The position numbers were made by a program, and so were the translations under genes. Shown here in pieces: positions 17,056-26,104 of a stretch of DNA of 64,000 bases (its first letter is position 1; each line of letters opens with the position of its first letter). The DNA lies in the NCBI RefSeq assembly GCF_029813775.1, contig NZ_JARVKW010000025.1, positions 44,983 through 108,982 of the forward strand, given 5' to 3'. The notes below the pieces were generated by a model. The model ran no database searches and was not told the origin of the DNA. It saw only the letters and a list, made by a program, of their open reading frames with translations. The stretch comes from Streptomyces sp. DH24 (GTDB lineage Bacteria > Actinomycetota > Actinomycetes > Streptomycetales > Streptomycetaceae).

Positions 17056-18491
17056 GCGGGTGTCCGTTCCAGGAGGGCGGCGACCTCCGCGCGGAACCGG
17101 GCGCGGCGTTCGGCGGCCTCGTCGGCGGTGACGCGGGGTTCGTACACGGCGGACGGTTTTCCGTCGGGCAGGGCCTGTTCGAGGGTGGTGGCCGCGCCCG
17201 CGCCGAGCCGGGCCAGCGCGCCGGCGCCCAGTGCCGTCGCGTCGGGCAGCGCGGACACTTCGACCGGGCGTTGCAGCAGGTCCGCCTGGGTCTGCATGAG
17301 CAGCGCGGAGCGGGTCAGGCCGCCGTCGACGCGGAGCGTGCGCAGCGGGGTGCCGAGGTCGGCCGCCGCGGCGTCGGCGAGTTCGGCGACCTGGGCGGCC
17401 AGCCCTTCGCACAGGGCGCGCACCAGGTGCCCGGCGGTGGTGTCGAGGCCGAGACCGGTGAGCGAGCCGCGCACGTCGCCGCGCCACCAGGGGGCGGCGA
17501 GCCCGGCGAGGGACGGCACGAAGGAGACACCGCCGCTGTCGGGGACCGTGCCGCCCACGGCGTCGAGGTCGGACGCGTCGGAGAGGACGCCGAGGTCGGT
17601 GAGCCAGCGCACCGCGGAGGCGGCCGTGTACACCTGGCCGTCGAGGCAGTAGCTGGTGCGTCCGCCGAGCCGCCAGGCGACGCAGCTCACCAGGCCGGAG
17701 TCGCCGCGGCGGGGGGTGTCGCCGGTGTGGGCGAGCAGGAACGCCCCTGTGCCGTAGGTGCACTTGGCGGCGCCGGCCGCCGTGACGCGCTGGGCGAGCA
17801 GGGCGGCCTGCTGGTCCACGACGAGGCCGGTGAGGGGGATTTCGGGGCCGAAGGCGGTGGTGGTGCCGACGGGGTGGGCGGCGTCGACGACCTCGGGGAG
17901 GCGCTCGCCGGACAGGCCGAACAGGTCCAGGGCGCGCGGGGACCACTGGGCACGGTCGAGGTCGAGGAGCTGGGTGCGTCCGGCGGTCGCGGCGTCGGTG
18001 ACGAAGGCGCCGGTGAGGCGGTGCACGAGCCAGGCGTCGGTGGTGGTGACGACCCCCTCGCGGGTGAGGTGACGCCGTATCCAGGCCATCTTGGGCGCGG
18101 CGAAGTACGGGTCGAGGGGCAGTCCGGTCAGCTGCCGCAATTCCTCGGCGTGCGGCGCGAGTTCGTCGCAGACGCCCTGGGCGCGGCGGTCCTGCCAGAC
18201 GAGCGCGTCGGTGAGCGGGCGGCCGGTGCCCGGGTCCCAGGCGAGGACGGTCTCGCCCTGGTTGGCCAGGCCGAGCGCCGTGACGGGTTCGCCCGCCTCG
18301 GCGAGGGCGCGCCGTCCGGCGTCCACGACGGAGCCGTACAGCTCCCCGGGGTCCACCTCGACCAGGCCGCCGGGCAGATGGCGGGGGCGTACGGCGGCGA
18401 AACCGGTGCCGATGACGCCGCGTTCGGGGCAGATCACGAGGGCCTTGGTGCCGGACGTGCCCTGGTCGACGGCGAGCACCGCACCTGTCAT
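17052..18491 (-). CDS. FGGY-family carbohydrate kinase, glycerol kinase-like
   Basis: A 479-residue kinase with the N-terminal FGGY fold (LAVDQGTSGTKALV), ALVWQDRRAQ, the ligand region LVVDQQAALLAQRV and the C-terminal nucleotide site (RVDGGLTRSALLMQTQADLL). This is the usual GlpK layout, so phosphorylation of glycerol or a related polyol is likely. The ATG at 18491 follows AGGAGAGG. It is the first gene of a three-gene operon with the GlpA-like and GlpB-like flavoproteins, giving the sequence phosphorylate then oxidise. No glpF or regulator lies beside it. The exact polyol is an inference from the operon. Confidence 0.82.
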   Translation of the reverse strand: MTGAVLAVDQGTSGTKALVICPERGVIGTGFAAVRPRHLPGGLVEVDPGELYGSVVDAGRRALAEAGEPVTALGLANQGETVLAWDPGTGRPLTDALVWQDRRAQGVCDELAPHAEELRQLTGLPLDPYFAAPKMAWIRRHLTREGVVTTTDAWLVHRLTGAFVTDAATAGRTQLLDLDRAQWSPRALDLFGLSGERLPEVVDAAHPVGTTTAFGPEIPLTGLVVDQQAALLAQRVTAAGAAKCTYGTGAFLLAHTGDTPRRGDSGLVSCVAWRLGGRTSYCLDGQVYTAASAVRWLTDLGVLSDASDLDAVGGTVPDSGGVSFVPSLAGLAAPWWRGDVRGSLTGLGLDTTAGHLVRALCEGLAAQVAELADAAAADLGTPLRTLRVDGGLTRSALLMQTQADLLQRPVEVSALPDATALGAGALARLGAGAATTLEQALPDGKPSAVYEPRVTADEAAERRARFRAEVAALLERTPA

Positions 18492-18718
18492 CGCGCCTCT
18501 CCTGTCGCACCGTGGAAGATCACCGCGCGCCAGCCTGCCGCCGCCGCGCACACCGCGTCAAGCACCTGCCCCACCGCCCCCGGCGGCGGGGGCCAATGAC
18601 GCGGAAAGGTAACGGAGTTCGGCAGGATGAGGACAACGGGCCGGTTCCGGAACGTGACGCTCTATATAGTGACGGCCGACCGAACGTGACTCCTCAAACT
18701 GCGCCCAGAGGAGGGCTG

Positions 18719-18772
18719 TTGTCACACCAGCCTGCCGCCTTGCCCGGCCCGCCCCCGGGAGCGGCCGGGTGA
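18719..18772 (+). CDS. possible 17-residue leader peptide upstream of the TPR-like protein
   Basis: A TTG at 18719 has a strong ribosome site (AGAGGAGGG) and opens a frame reading MSHQPAALPGPPPGAAG that stops at 18770-18772, overlapping the ATG of the next gene as TGATG. The good ribosome site and stop-start overlap suggest translational coupling. The peptide itself has no known family and may not be functional. Confidence 0.3.
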   Translation: MSHQPAALPGPPPGAAG

Positions 18773-19761
18773 TGGCCAAAGAAGGAGCACGCCCCGCCTA
18801 CGACCCGGCCGGGCACGACAGTGCCCTGCGGGCCGCCCTGCAGGAGGTGCGCGCCGGGCGCTGGATGTCGATGCGCGAGCTGCTCGAACAGACCACGACC
18901 TGGTCGCAGTGGACGCAGCGGACCCAGGTGCTCGCCGCCGCGGCCGCCGGCACGGACGTGGTGCGCACCTGGCGTTCGGAGGAGCCGAAGAACGTGCACG
19001 CCTCGGTGATGCACGCCCGGGTCTGCGTGGAGCGCGCGCTGCGGGCGGGCCGCGAGGGTCATCGCCGTACGCACGAGCTGTGGCAGGAGGCCTGGCACGC
19101 GTGCGACTCGGCCGCGCACGCCGCCCCGCACGATCCGGTGCCGTGGGTGTGCCTGCTGGCGCTGGCCCGGCTGGACGAGGGGCAGCGCTGGGCGGAGCAC
19201 CGGGTGCCGCCGCCCGAGCCGATGCTGCCGCCGGGGCCGTGGGGTCTGCTCGCGCAGGCCGACAAGCGCGACCCGTACAACCGTGAGGCGCACCACCGGA
19301 TGCTGCAGTTCCTTTATCCGCGCGGGGATTCGGCGCGGCTGGCGGAGGCGTCCGGGTACGCGCACTGGGCGGCGGGTTCGGCGCCGCCCGGGTCCGCCCT
19401 GCATGTGCTGCCGCTGTACGTGCGGGTCGAGCGGTATCGCCGCTCGGGCGGTCGGGACGCCGCCCTCGACCTGCACTGGGTGGCGGAGGACGCCACGCGT
19501 GAGGCGCGCCAGGCCTTCCACAGCTGGTTCGAGCTGACCCGGTCCGACGAGCGTTCCCTGCTCGACCTCAACCACCTCGCGCACGCGCTGTGGGGTGCCC
19601 TGCAGTTCCCGGAGGCCACCCAGGTCTTCGACGCGCTCGGACCGTACTACACCCCGCTGCCGTGGGCCTACCGCACCAACGAAGCGCGGGACGCCGGCCA
19701 GGCCGTGGACGTGTTCGTGCAGGCCCGGGCCCGCTGCCGGTCGGCGGGCCGGCGCACCTGA
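18772..19761 (+). CDS. conserved actinobacterial protein of unknown function, TPR-like helical
   Basis: A 329-residue soluble protein with no signal or membrane segment. The sequence is mostly helical, rich in Arg, Ala and Trp (ALRAALQEVRAGRW, ARVCVERALRAGREGH, LLNHLAHALWGALQF-like regions), in a solenoid-like pattern resembling degenerate tetratricopeptide repeats. No catalytic motif is recognised. GTG at 18769 and ATG at 18772 are both possible starts; ATG is preferred for its overlap with the leader stop. It is transcribed away from the kinase operon and precedes an amino-acid permease by 130 bp. Confidence 0.7.
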   Translation: MAKEGARPAYDPAGHDSALRAALQEVRAGRWMSMRELLEQTTTWSQWTQRTQVLAAAAAGTDVVRTWRSEEPKNVHASVMHARVCVERALRAGREGHRRTHELWQEAWHACDSAAHAAPHDPVPWVCLLALARLDEGQRWAEHRVPPPEPMLPPGPWGLLAQADKRDPYNREAHHRMLQFLYPRGDSARLAEASGYAHWAAGSAPPGSALHVLPLYVRVERYRRSGGRDAALDLHWVAEDATREARQAFHSWFELTRSDERSLLDLNHLAHALWGALQFPEATQVFDALGPYYTPLPWAYRTNEARDAGQAVDVFVQARARCRSAGRRT

Positions 19762-19891
19762 CACCCCGCAAGCCCTCAAGACTCCCGCGAGGCCCCCGAC
19801 TCCCGTACATTCGCCCCCCGTTCGTCCCTTCACGTCACCCCCCGCCCCCCGTTCCCCCCTCCCCCGTCCCGTTCTTCCCGGAGGTTTCGGC

Positions 19892-21424
19892 ATGTCCCCC
19901 ACCCAACGACCCGCGCACGCGCAGGGGTCCCCGCATCACGACGAGGAGCAACGCCTGCGCGAGCTCGGCTACCGCCCGGTGCTCGCCCGCCGCATGGGCG
20001 GCTTCGGCAACTTCGCGATCAGCTTCTCGGTGATCTCGATCCTGTCCGGCTGCATGACGCTGTACGGCTTCGGCATGGGCGCGGGCGGTCCCGCCGTGAT
20101 GCTGTGGGGCTGGGCGGGCGTCGGTCTGTTCGTGCTGTGCGTGGGGCTCGCGCTGGCCGAGGTCACCAGCGCCTATCCGACGTCGGGGGCGCTGTACTAC
20201 ATGGCCGACCGGCTCGGCGGCCGCCGCTGGGGCTGGTACACCGGCTGGCTGAACCTGCTCGGTCTGCTCGGCGCGATCGCCGGCATCGACTACGGCGCCG
20301 CCCTGTTCACGGGCGCGTTCCTGAATCTCCAGTGGGGATTCGAGCCGACGCCGGAGAAGACCTTCCTCATCTTCTGCGTGATCCTGCTGCTGCACGCGGT
20401 GCTGAACCTGTTCGGGGTGCGGCTGGTCAGCGTGCTCAACTCGATCAGCGTGTGGTGGCACCTGGCGGGCGTGGCCCTCATCGTCGGCGCGCTGGTGATC
20501 GTCCCCGACCACCACCAGTCGGCGTCGTTCGTGTTCACCGAGTTCGTCAACGACACGGGCTGGGAGAACCCGCTGTACGTGGCCGCGATCGGTCTGCTGC
20601 TCGCCCAGTACACGTTCTCCGGCTACGACGCCTCGGCGCATCTGTCCGAGGAGACCGCCAACGCCTCGGTGTCGGCGGCGCGCGGCATAGTGCGGGCGAT
20701 CTGGGTGTCGTGGGTGGCCGGTTTCGTCCTGCTGGCGGGACTGACGTTCGCGATCCAGGACTACGAGGCCACGCAGAACAGCGCGACGGGCGTGCCCCCC
20801 GCGCAGATCCTGCTCGACGGACTCGGCACGGACGGGGCGAGCGCCCTGCTGCTGATCGTGATCGTGGCCCAGCTGTTCTGCGGCAACGCGGAGGTCGCCG
20901 CGGCCAGTCGCATGGTGTTCGCGTTCAGCCGGGACCGGGCGCTGCCCGGTTCGGCCGTGTGGCGCAAGGTTTCCGCGCGCACCCAGACGCCGGTCGCGGC
21001 GGTGTGGCTGTCGGTCGGCGTCGCCTGCCTGCTCGCCCTGCCGTCCCTGTACTCGGCGACGGCGTACGGCGCGGTGACCGCCATCAACGTCATCGGCATC
21101 ACGCCCGCGTACGCCATCCCCGTGTTCCTGAGGCTGCGGGCGGGTGACCGCTTCACGCCGGGGCCGTGGAACCTGGGCAAGTGGAGCCGGCCCATCGGCA
21201 TCGTGGCGGTGGTGTGGGTGGCGTTCGTCACCGTGCTGTTCTGCCTGCCGCAGTCGTCGCCGGTGACGGCCGACACGATGAACTACGCGTCGGTCGCCCT
21301 CGCTGTCGTGCTGGTCCTCGCCACCGTGTGGTGGTTCGTGGCCCGCCGTTCGTACGGCGTTCCGACGACGGCCGCGTACGGCACCGACAAGGAACAGGCG
21401 GAACTGGCCGAAGGCATCGTCTGA
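19892..21424 (+). CDS. APC-family amino acid permease (GABA permease-like)
   Basis: A 510-residue transporter with twelve predicted membrane helices. The first helix region carries the APC signature (FGNFAISFSVISILSG), and the family motif SGALYYMADRLGG appears early. QYTFSGYDASAHLSEET in the middle is typical of GABA/choline-type permeases of the BAT1/GabP-like branch. It imports an amino acid or amine by proton symport; the substrate is unresolved. The ATG at 19892 follows GGAGG (8 bases). Hydrophilic tails at both ends lie in the cytosol. No catabolic gene is adjacent, so context does not reveal the substrate. Confidence 0.88.
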   Translation: MSPTQRPAHAQGSPHHDEEQRLRELGYRPVLARRMGGFGNFAISFSVISILSGCMTLYGFGMGAGGPAVMLWGWAGVGLFVLCVGLALAEVTSAYPTSGALYYMADRLGGRRWGWYTGWLNLLGLLGAIAGIDYGAALFTGAFLNLQWGFEPTPEKTFLIFCVILLLHAVLNLFGVRLVSVLNSISVWWHLAGVALIVGALVIVPDHHQSASFVFTEFVNDTGWENPLYVAAIGLLLAQYTFSGYDASAHLSEETANASVSAARGIVRAIWVSWVAGFVLLAGLTFAIQDYEATQNSATGVPPAQILLDGLGTDGASALLLIVIVAQLFCGNAEVAAASRMVFAFSRDRALPGSAVWRKVSARTQTPVAAVWLSVGVACLLALPSLYSATAYGAVTAINVIGITPAYAIPVFLRLRAGDRFTPGPWNLGKWSRPIGIVAVVWVAFVTVLFCLPQSSPVTADTMNYASVALAVVLVLATVWWFVARRSYGVPTTAAYGTDKEQAELAEGIV

Positions 21425-21487
21425 CCACCCGCTTCCGACGCCGGACCCGGTACGAACACCCGTGCCGGATACGGCAGGATGAGCGAT

Positions 21488-21523
21488 CGCGCCGGCCGTG
21501 CGGGTTCTCGCGCGGCCGGCGCG
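21488..21523 (+). terminator. GC-rich hairpin after the permease gene
   Basis: Arms CGCGCCGGCCG (21488-21498) and CGGCCGGCGCG (21513-21523) pair perfectly around a 14-base loop. There is no U-tract, as is common in Streptomyces. Confidence 0.5.
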
Positions 21524-21623
21524 CCGGCACATCTTGGAAGCGAACAGGTGACGACGTGACGACACTTCACATCCGGCCGTCGGCGAGGATATTCGCCGCT
21601 GACCTCCGTCGCGGGGGTGACCG

Positions 21624-22721
21624 GTGACACGGTCCCTCACGGTGGACGACCTGGTCCTCGCCGGAATCGCCCTCGGGGCGGGTCTGCTGGCGGCCTTTCT
21701 GCTGCGGATGCTGCTGCGCCGGCTGGGCACGTACGCCGACCGCACCCGCTGGAGCGGCGACGACGTCATCGTGGACGCCCTGCGCGCCCTGGCGCCCTGG
21801 GCGGCGATCTCGGCCGGCGCGGCGGGCGCGGGCGCGGTGCTGCCGCTGACGCAAACGGTCCAGCACAACGTCAACCAGGTCCTGACAGTGCTGCTGATCT
21901 TCCTGGCGACGGTGTCGGCGGCCCGGGTCGTCGCCGGCCTGGTCCGGTCGGTCACCCAGTCCCGGTCCGGGGTCGCCGCCTCGGCCACGATCTTCGTGAA
22001 CATCACCCGGGTCCTGGTGATGGCGATCGGCTTCCTGGTGGTGCTCCAGACGCTGGGCGTCTCCATCGCACCGCTGCTCACCGCCCTGGGCGTGGGCGGT
22101 CTCGCGGTCGCCCTGGCCCTTCAGGACACGCTCGCGAACCTCTTCGCGGGCATCCACATCCTCGCCTCCAAGACCGTCCAGCCCGGCGACTACATCCGGC
22201 TGAGCAGCGGCGAGGAGGGCTACGTCGAGGACATCAACTGGCGGCAGACGACGGTCCGCAACCTGTCCAACAACCTGGTCGTGGTCCCCAACGGGGAGCT
22301 CGCGAAGACCAACATGACCAACTTCATGCGTCCCGAGCAGCAGCTCACGATCATGGTCCAGGCGGGCGTGGGCTACGACAGCGACCTGGAGCACGTGGAG
22401 CGGGTCACCGTCGAGGTCGTCTCGGAGGTCATGCAGGAGGTCTCCGGGGCGGTGCCCGACCACGAGCCGGCCGTCCGGTTCCACACCTTCGGCGACTCGC
22501 GGATCGGGTTCACCGTGATCCTCGGTGTCGGCGAGTTCAGCGACCAGTACCGGATCAAGCACGAGTTCATCAAGCGCCTGCACCGGCGCTACCGCGAGGA
22601 GGGCATCCGCATCCCGGCGCCCACCCGGCAGGTGTCGCTCCAGCAGGGTGCCCCGGGGATCCCGCCGCAGCGCACCGGCGGTGCGGTCGCGCCGGACGGG
22701 ACGGCCCGGCTGCACGACTGA
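21624..22721 (+). CDS. small-conductance mechanosensitive channel family protein (MscS)
   Basis: A 365-residue membrane protein. N-terminal helices (residues 8-25, 55-75, 90-110) precede the conserved pore helix and beta domain of MscS: VGGLAVALALQDTLANLFAGI is the TM3 pore region, followed by VQPGDYIRLSSGEEGYVEDI and RNLSNNLVVVPNGELAKTNM. The C-terminal alpha/beta domain (IMVQAGVGYDSDLEHVERVT) is present and a polar tail ends the protein. It would open on membrane tension to release solutes during hypo-osmotic shock. The GTG at 21624 is the start. It has its own hairpin terminator. Confidence 0.93.
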   Translation: MTRSLTVDDLVLAGIALGAGLLAAFLLRMLLRRLGTYADRTRWSGDDVIVDALRALAPWAAISAGAAGAGAVLPLTQTVQHNVNQVLTVLLIFLATVSAARVVAGLVRSVTQSRSGVAASATIFVNITRVLVMAIGFLVVLQTLGVSIAPLLTALGVGGLAVALALQDTLANLFAGIHILASKTVQPGDYIRLSSGEEGYVEDINWRQTTVRNLSNNLVVVPNGELAKTNMTNFMRPEQQLTIMVQAGVGYDSDLEHVERVTVEVVSEVMQEVSGAVPDHEPAVRFHTFGDSRIGFTVILGVGEFSDQYRIKHEFIKRLHRRYREEGIRIPAPTRQVSLQQGAPGIPPQRTGGAVAPDGTARLHD

Positions 22722-22747
22722 CCGCCGCGGTCTCCCGCGCACGGGCA

Positions 22748-22775
22748 CTGGGGTGTGCGCCATCTCACACCCCAG
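22748..22775 (+). terminator. hairpin terminator after mscS
   Basis: CTGGGGTGTG (22748-22757) pairs perfectly with CACACCCCAG (22766-22775) around an 8-base loop, 27 bp after the mscS stop codon. Confidence 0.65.
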
Positions 22776-22890
22776 GTCCGTGCGCGTCGGCGCATCGCCC
22801 CGCACGTGACCGCGAACCCCTGTCGAGCCGGGGACGATCACGAGATATCTTGATGTCGAGCAATGTTGCAGACGTGGAGCGGAGCACCCG

Positions 22891-25110
22891 GTGACTGACT
22901 CGACCATCATCTATACGCACACTGACGAGGCCCCGGCCCTGGCGACGTATTCCTTCCTGCCGGTGGTCAAGGCGTACGCCTCGCAGGCGGGTGTCGCCGT
23001 GGAGACGCGGGACATCTCGCTGGCCGGGCGCATCATCGCCGTCTTCCCGGAGTACCTGACCGAGGAGCAGCGCATCCCGGACGCGCTCGCCGAGCTCGGC
23101 GAGCTGGCCAAGACGCCCGAGGCCAACATCATCAAGCTGCCGAACATCTCGGCGTCCATCCCGCAGCTCAAGGCCGCCGTCGCCGAGCTGCAGAGCCAGG
23201 GCTACGCGCTGCCGGACTACCCGGACGACCCGAAGACGGACGAGGAGCGCGAGATCCGCGCCCGCTACGACAAGGTCAAGGGTTCCGCCGTGAACCCGGT
23301 CCTGCGTGAGGGCAACTCCGACCGCCGCGCCCCGGCGTCGGTGAAGAACTACGCCAAGAGCCACCCGCACCGCATGGGCGCCTGGACCCCCGAGTCCAGG
23401 ACGAACGTGGCGACCATGGGCCAGAACGACTTCCGCTCCACCGAGAAGTCCGTGGTGATCGCCGAGGACGGCGCGCTGCGCATCGAGCTGGTCGGCGACG
23501 ACGGCACCACCACCGTGCTGCGCGAGTCCGTACCCGTCCTCGCCGGCGAGGTCGTCGACGCCTCCGTGATGCGCGTCGCCGCGCTGCGCGAGTTCCTCAC
23601 CGCGCAGGTCGCCCGCGCCAAGCAGGAGGGCGTGCTGTTCTCCGTGCACCTGAAGGCCACGATGATGAAGGTCTCCGACCCGATCATCTTCGGTCACGTG
23701 GTGCGCGCCTTCTTCCCGAAGACGTTCGCGAAGTACGGCGAGACCCTCGCCGCGGCCGGCCTCACCCCGAACGACGGTCTCGGCGGCATCTACAAGGGCC
23801 TGGAGAACCTGCCCGAGGGTGCCGAGATCAAGGCCTCCTTCGACGCCGAGCTCGCCGAGGGCCCGGAGCTGGCGATGGTCGACTCCGACAAGGGCATCAC
23901 CAACCTGCACGTCCCGTCCGACGTGATCGTCGACGCCTCCATGCCGGCCATGATCCGCACCTCCGGCCACATGTGGGGCCCCGACGGGCAGGAGCACGAC
24001 GCGCTCGCCGTCCTGCCCGACTCCAGCTACGCCGGTGTCTACCAGGCCGTGATCGACGACTGCCGCGCCAACGGCGCCTACGACCCGTCGACCATGGGCA
24101 GCGTCCCGAACGTCGGCCTCATGGCGCAGAAGGCCGAGGAGTACGGCAGCCACGACAAGACGTTCGAGATCCCGGCCACCGGCACCGTCCGCCTGGTCGA
24201 CCAGAACGGCACCGCCCTCATCGAGCAGACCGTCTCCGCCGGCGACATCTTCCGCGCCTGCCAGACCAAGGACGCCCCGATCCGCGACTGGGTGAAGCTC
24301 GCAGTCACCCGCGCCCGCGCGACCGGCGCCCCGGCCGTGTTCTGGCTGGACGAGACCCGCGCGCACGACGCCAACCTGATCGCCAAGGTCGAGCAGTACC
24401 TGACGGAGCACGACACCGAGGGCCTGGAGATCAAGATCCTCAACCCGGTGGAGGCGACCAGGTTCTCCGTCGAGCGCATCCGCCGCGGCGAGGACACCAT
24501 CTCCGTCACCGGCAACGTGCTGCGCGACTACCTGACCGACCTGTTCCCGATCCTGGAGCTGGGCACCAGCGCCAAGATGCTGTCGGTCGTCCCGCTGATG
24601 GCGGGCGGCGGCCTGTTCGAGACGGGCGCCGGCGGCTCCGCGCCGAAGCACGTCCAGCAGCTCGTCAAGGAGAACTACCTGCGCTGGGACTCCCTCGGCG
24701 AGTTCTTCGCCCTGGTGCCGTCCCTGGAGCAGTTCGCGAAGGTCACCGGCAACGCCCGCGCCCAGGTGCTGGCCGACGCCCTCGACCGCGCCACGGCGAC
24801 CTTCCTCAACGAGGACAAGTCCCCGACCCGGCGCGTCGGCGGCATCGACAACCGCGGCAGCCACTTCTACCTGTCCCTGTACTGGGCGCAGGAGCTGGCC
24901 AAGCAGACCGACGACGCGGACCTGGCGAAGGCCTTCGCCCCGCTCGCCGAGACGCTCGCGGCGAACGAGCAGAAGATCGTCGAGGAGCTGAACGCCGTCC
25001 AGGGCAAGCCAGCCGACATCGGCGGCTACTACCAGCCCGACCCGGCGAAGGCGGCCGAGATCATGCGCCCGTCGGCCACCTGGAACGCGGCGCTCGCGTC
25101 CCTGAGCTGA
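22891..25110 (+). CDS. icd: NADP-dependent isocitrate dehydrogenase, monomeric type
   Basis: A 739-residue enzyme, the length of the monomeric IDH family, converting isocitrate to 2-oxoglutarate, CO2 and NADPH in the TCA cycle. Typical segments include TDEAPALATYSFLPVVKAYA, NPVLREGNSDRRAPASVKNY (isocitrate-binding SNSDRRA-type loop), KATMMKVSDPIIFGHVV, IPATGTVRLVDQNG and GGIDNRGSHFYLSLYWA. It is one complete open frame with no shift. The GTG at 22891 is used; the upstream region has an AT-richer stretch (GAGATATCTTGATGTCGAG) that probably holds the promoter. The gene stands alone between two terminators. Confidence 0.97.
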   Translation: MTDSTIIYTHTDEAPALATYSFLPVVKAYASQAGVAVETRDISLAGRIIAVFPEYLTEEQRIPDALAELGELAKTPEANIIKLPNISASIPQLKAAVAELQSQGYALPDYPDDPKTDEEREIRARYDKVKGSAVNPVLREGNSDRRAPASVKNYAKSHPHRMGAWTPESRTNVATMGQNDFRSTEKSVVIAEDGALRIELVGDDGTTTVLRESVPVLAGEVVDASVMRVAALREFLTAQVARAKQEGVLFSVHLKATMMKVSDPIIFGHVVRAFFPKTFAKYGETLAAAGLTPNDGLGGIYKGLENLPEGAEIKASFDAELAEGPELAMVDSDKGITNLHVPSDVIVDASMPAMIRTSGHMWGPDGQEHDALAVLPDSSYAGVYQAVIDDCRANGAYDPSTMGSVPNVGLMAQKAEEYGSHDKTFEIPATGTVRLVDQNGTALIEQTVSAGDIFRACQTKDAPIRDWVKLAVTRARATGAPAVFWLDETRAHDANLIAKVEQYLTEHDTEGLEIKILNPVEATRFSVERIRRGEDTISVTGNVLRDYLTDLFPILELGTSAKMLSVVPLMAGGGLFETGAGGSAPKHVQQLVKENYLRWDSLGEFFALVPSLEQFAKVTGNARAQVLADALDRATATFLNEDKSPTRRVGGIDNRGSHFYLSLYWAQELAKQTDDADLAKAFAPLAETLAANEQKIVEELNAVQGKPADIGGYYQPDPAKAAEIMRPSATWNAALASLS

Positions 25111-25146
25111 CCGCGCGGCCTCCGGGCCGCAGCGCAGGCGCCCACC

Positions 25147-25178
25147 CCGCCCCGTCCGGCGTCCGCCGGGCGGGGCGG
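25147..25178 (+). terminator. hairpin terminator after icd
   Basis: CCGCCCCGTCCGGCG (25147-25161) pairs with CGCCGGGCGGGGCGG (25164-25178) with one mismatch; the arms are nearly contiguous, so a few central pairs must open. It lies 36 bp after the icd stop codon. Confidence 0.6.
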
Positions 25179-25213
25179 AGCCGTCCCCCCGACCACGCCC
25201 CCGGAGCAGCCCC

Positions 25214-26011
25214 GTGTCCCAAGTGCCACGCCCCTTCGAACTGCTGCCCGGCGCCGCGCGGTCGCCGGTCGTCCTGCACGTGCCGCACTCGGCGCGGGAG
25301 ATCCCGGCCGGGGTGCGGGCGGGCATCGTGCTGGACGACGCGGCGCTCGCACGGGAGTTGGACCACATCACCGACGCGCACACGGCCGAACTCGCCGACG
25401 CGGCGGCCGCACGGGCGGGGCTCACGCCCTGGCGGTTCGTCAACCGGCTGTCGCGGCTGGTCGTGGACCCGGAGCGGTTCCCGGACGAGCGGGAGGAGAT
25501 GCTCGCGGCCGGCATGGGCGCCGTGTACACGCGGACCACGCACCGCGCCGAGCTGCGGCCCGCGGACACCGACCCGGAGCCGCTCCTGCGGCGGTACTTC
25601 CGGCCGTACGCGCGGGCGATGACCGAGGCGGTCGCCGACCGGCTCGCCGCGACCGGGCGGGCGGTGATCATCGACGTGCACTCCTACCCCACCGCCCCGC
25701 TGCCCTACGAACTGCACGGCGAGGGGCCGCGCCCGCCGGTCTGCCTCGGCACCGACGCCTTCCACACGCCGCCCGCCCTGCTGGAGGCGGCCCGCAAGGC
25801 GTTCGGGCGCTGCGGGGAGGTCGGCCTGGACAGCCCGTTCGGCGGCGCGTACGTACCGCTGGAGTTCTACGGCAAGCGGCCCGAGGTCGCGGCGCTGATG
25901 GTGGAGATCCGCCGGGACACGTACATGGCGGAGCCGGGCGGCCCCGCCGGGCCGGGCCTGGACCGGCTGGCCGGCGCCCTCGCCGAGCTCGTGGCGGCCG
26001 TGTCCCGCTGA
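25214..26011 (+). CDS. N-formylglutamate amidohydrolase family protein
   Basis: A 265-residue protein of the FGase (HutG-type) family. Landmarks are VVLHVPHSAREIPAG near the N-terminus (metal-ligand His), ELDHITDAHTAEL, VIIDVHSYPTAPLPYE (conserved DxHS metal/active-site motif) and LMVEIRRDTYM. Members hydrolyse N-formyl-L-glutamate to formate and glutamate at the end of histidine degradation, but no hut genes are nearby, so another N-acyl amino acid is possible. The GTG at 25214 is preceded by CCCCGGAGCAGCCCC. It is separated from icd by a terminator. Confidence 0.85.
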   Translation: MSQVPRPFELLPGAARSPVVLHVPHSAREIPAGVRAGIVLDDAALARELDHITDAHTAELADAAAARAGLTPWRFVNRLSRLVVDPERFPDEREEMLAAGMGAVYTRTTHRAELRPADTDPEPLLRRYFRPYARAMTEAVADRLAATGRAVIIDVHSYPTAPLPYELHGEGPRPPVCLGTDAFHTPPALLEAARKAFGRCGEVGLDSPFGGAYVPLEFYGKRPEVAALMVEIRRDTYMAEPGGPAGPGLDRLAGALAELVAAVSR

Positions 26012-26104
26012 GGGCGGGACGGGCTCCCGCCCCGCAAAGGGCTGTGCCACCGGCTGGAGCACTCCCGCGCGACAGGCGCCGGGCCCCGCCCCCATGGTGG
26101 AGGG

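Noticed and set aside
22765..25671. 968-codon minus-strand frame opposite icd
   Set aside because: Antisense shadow of the highly conserved isocitrate dehydrogenase.
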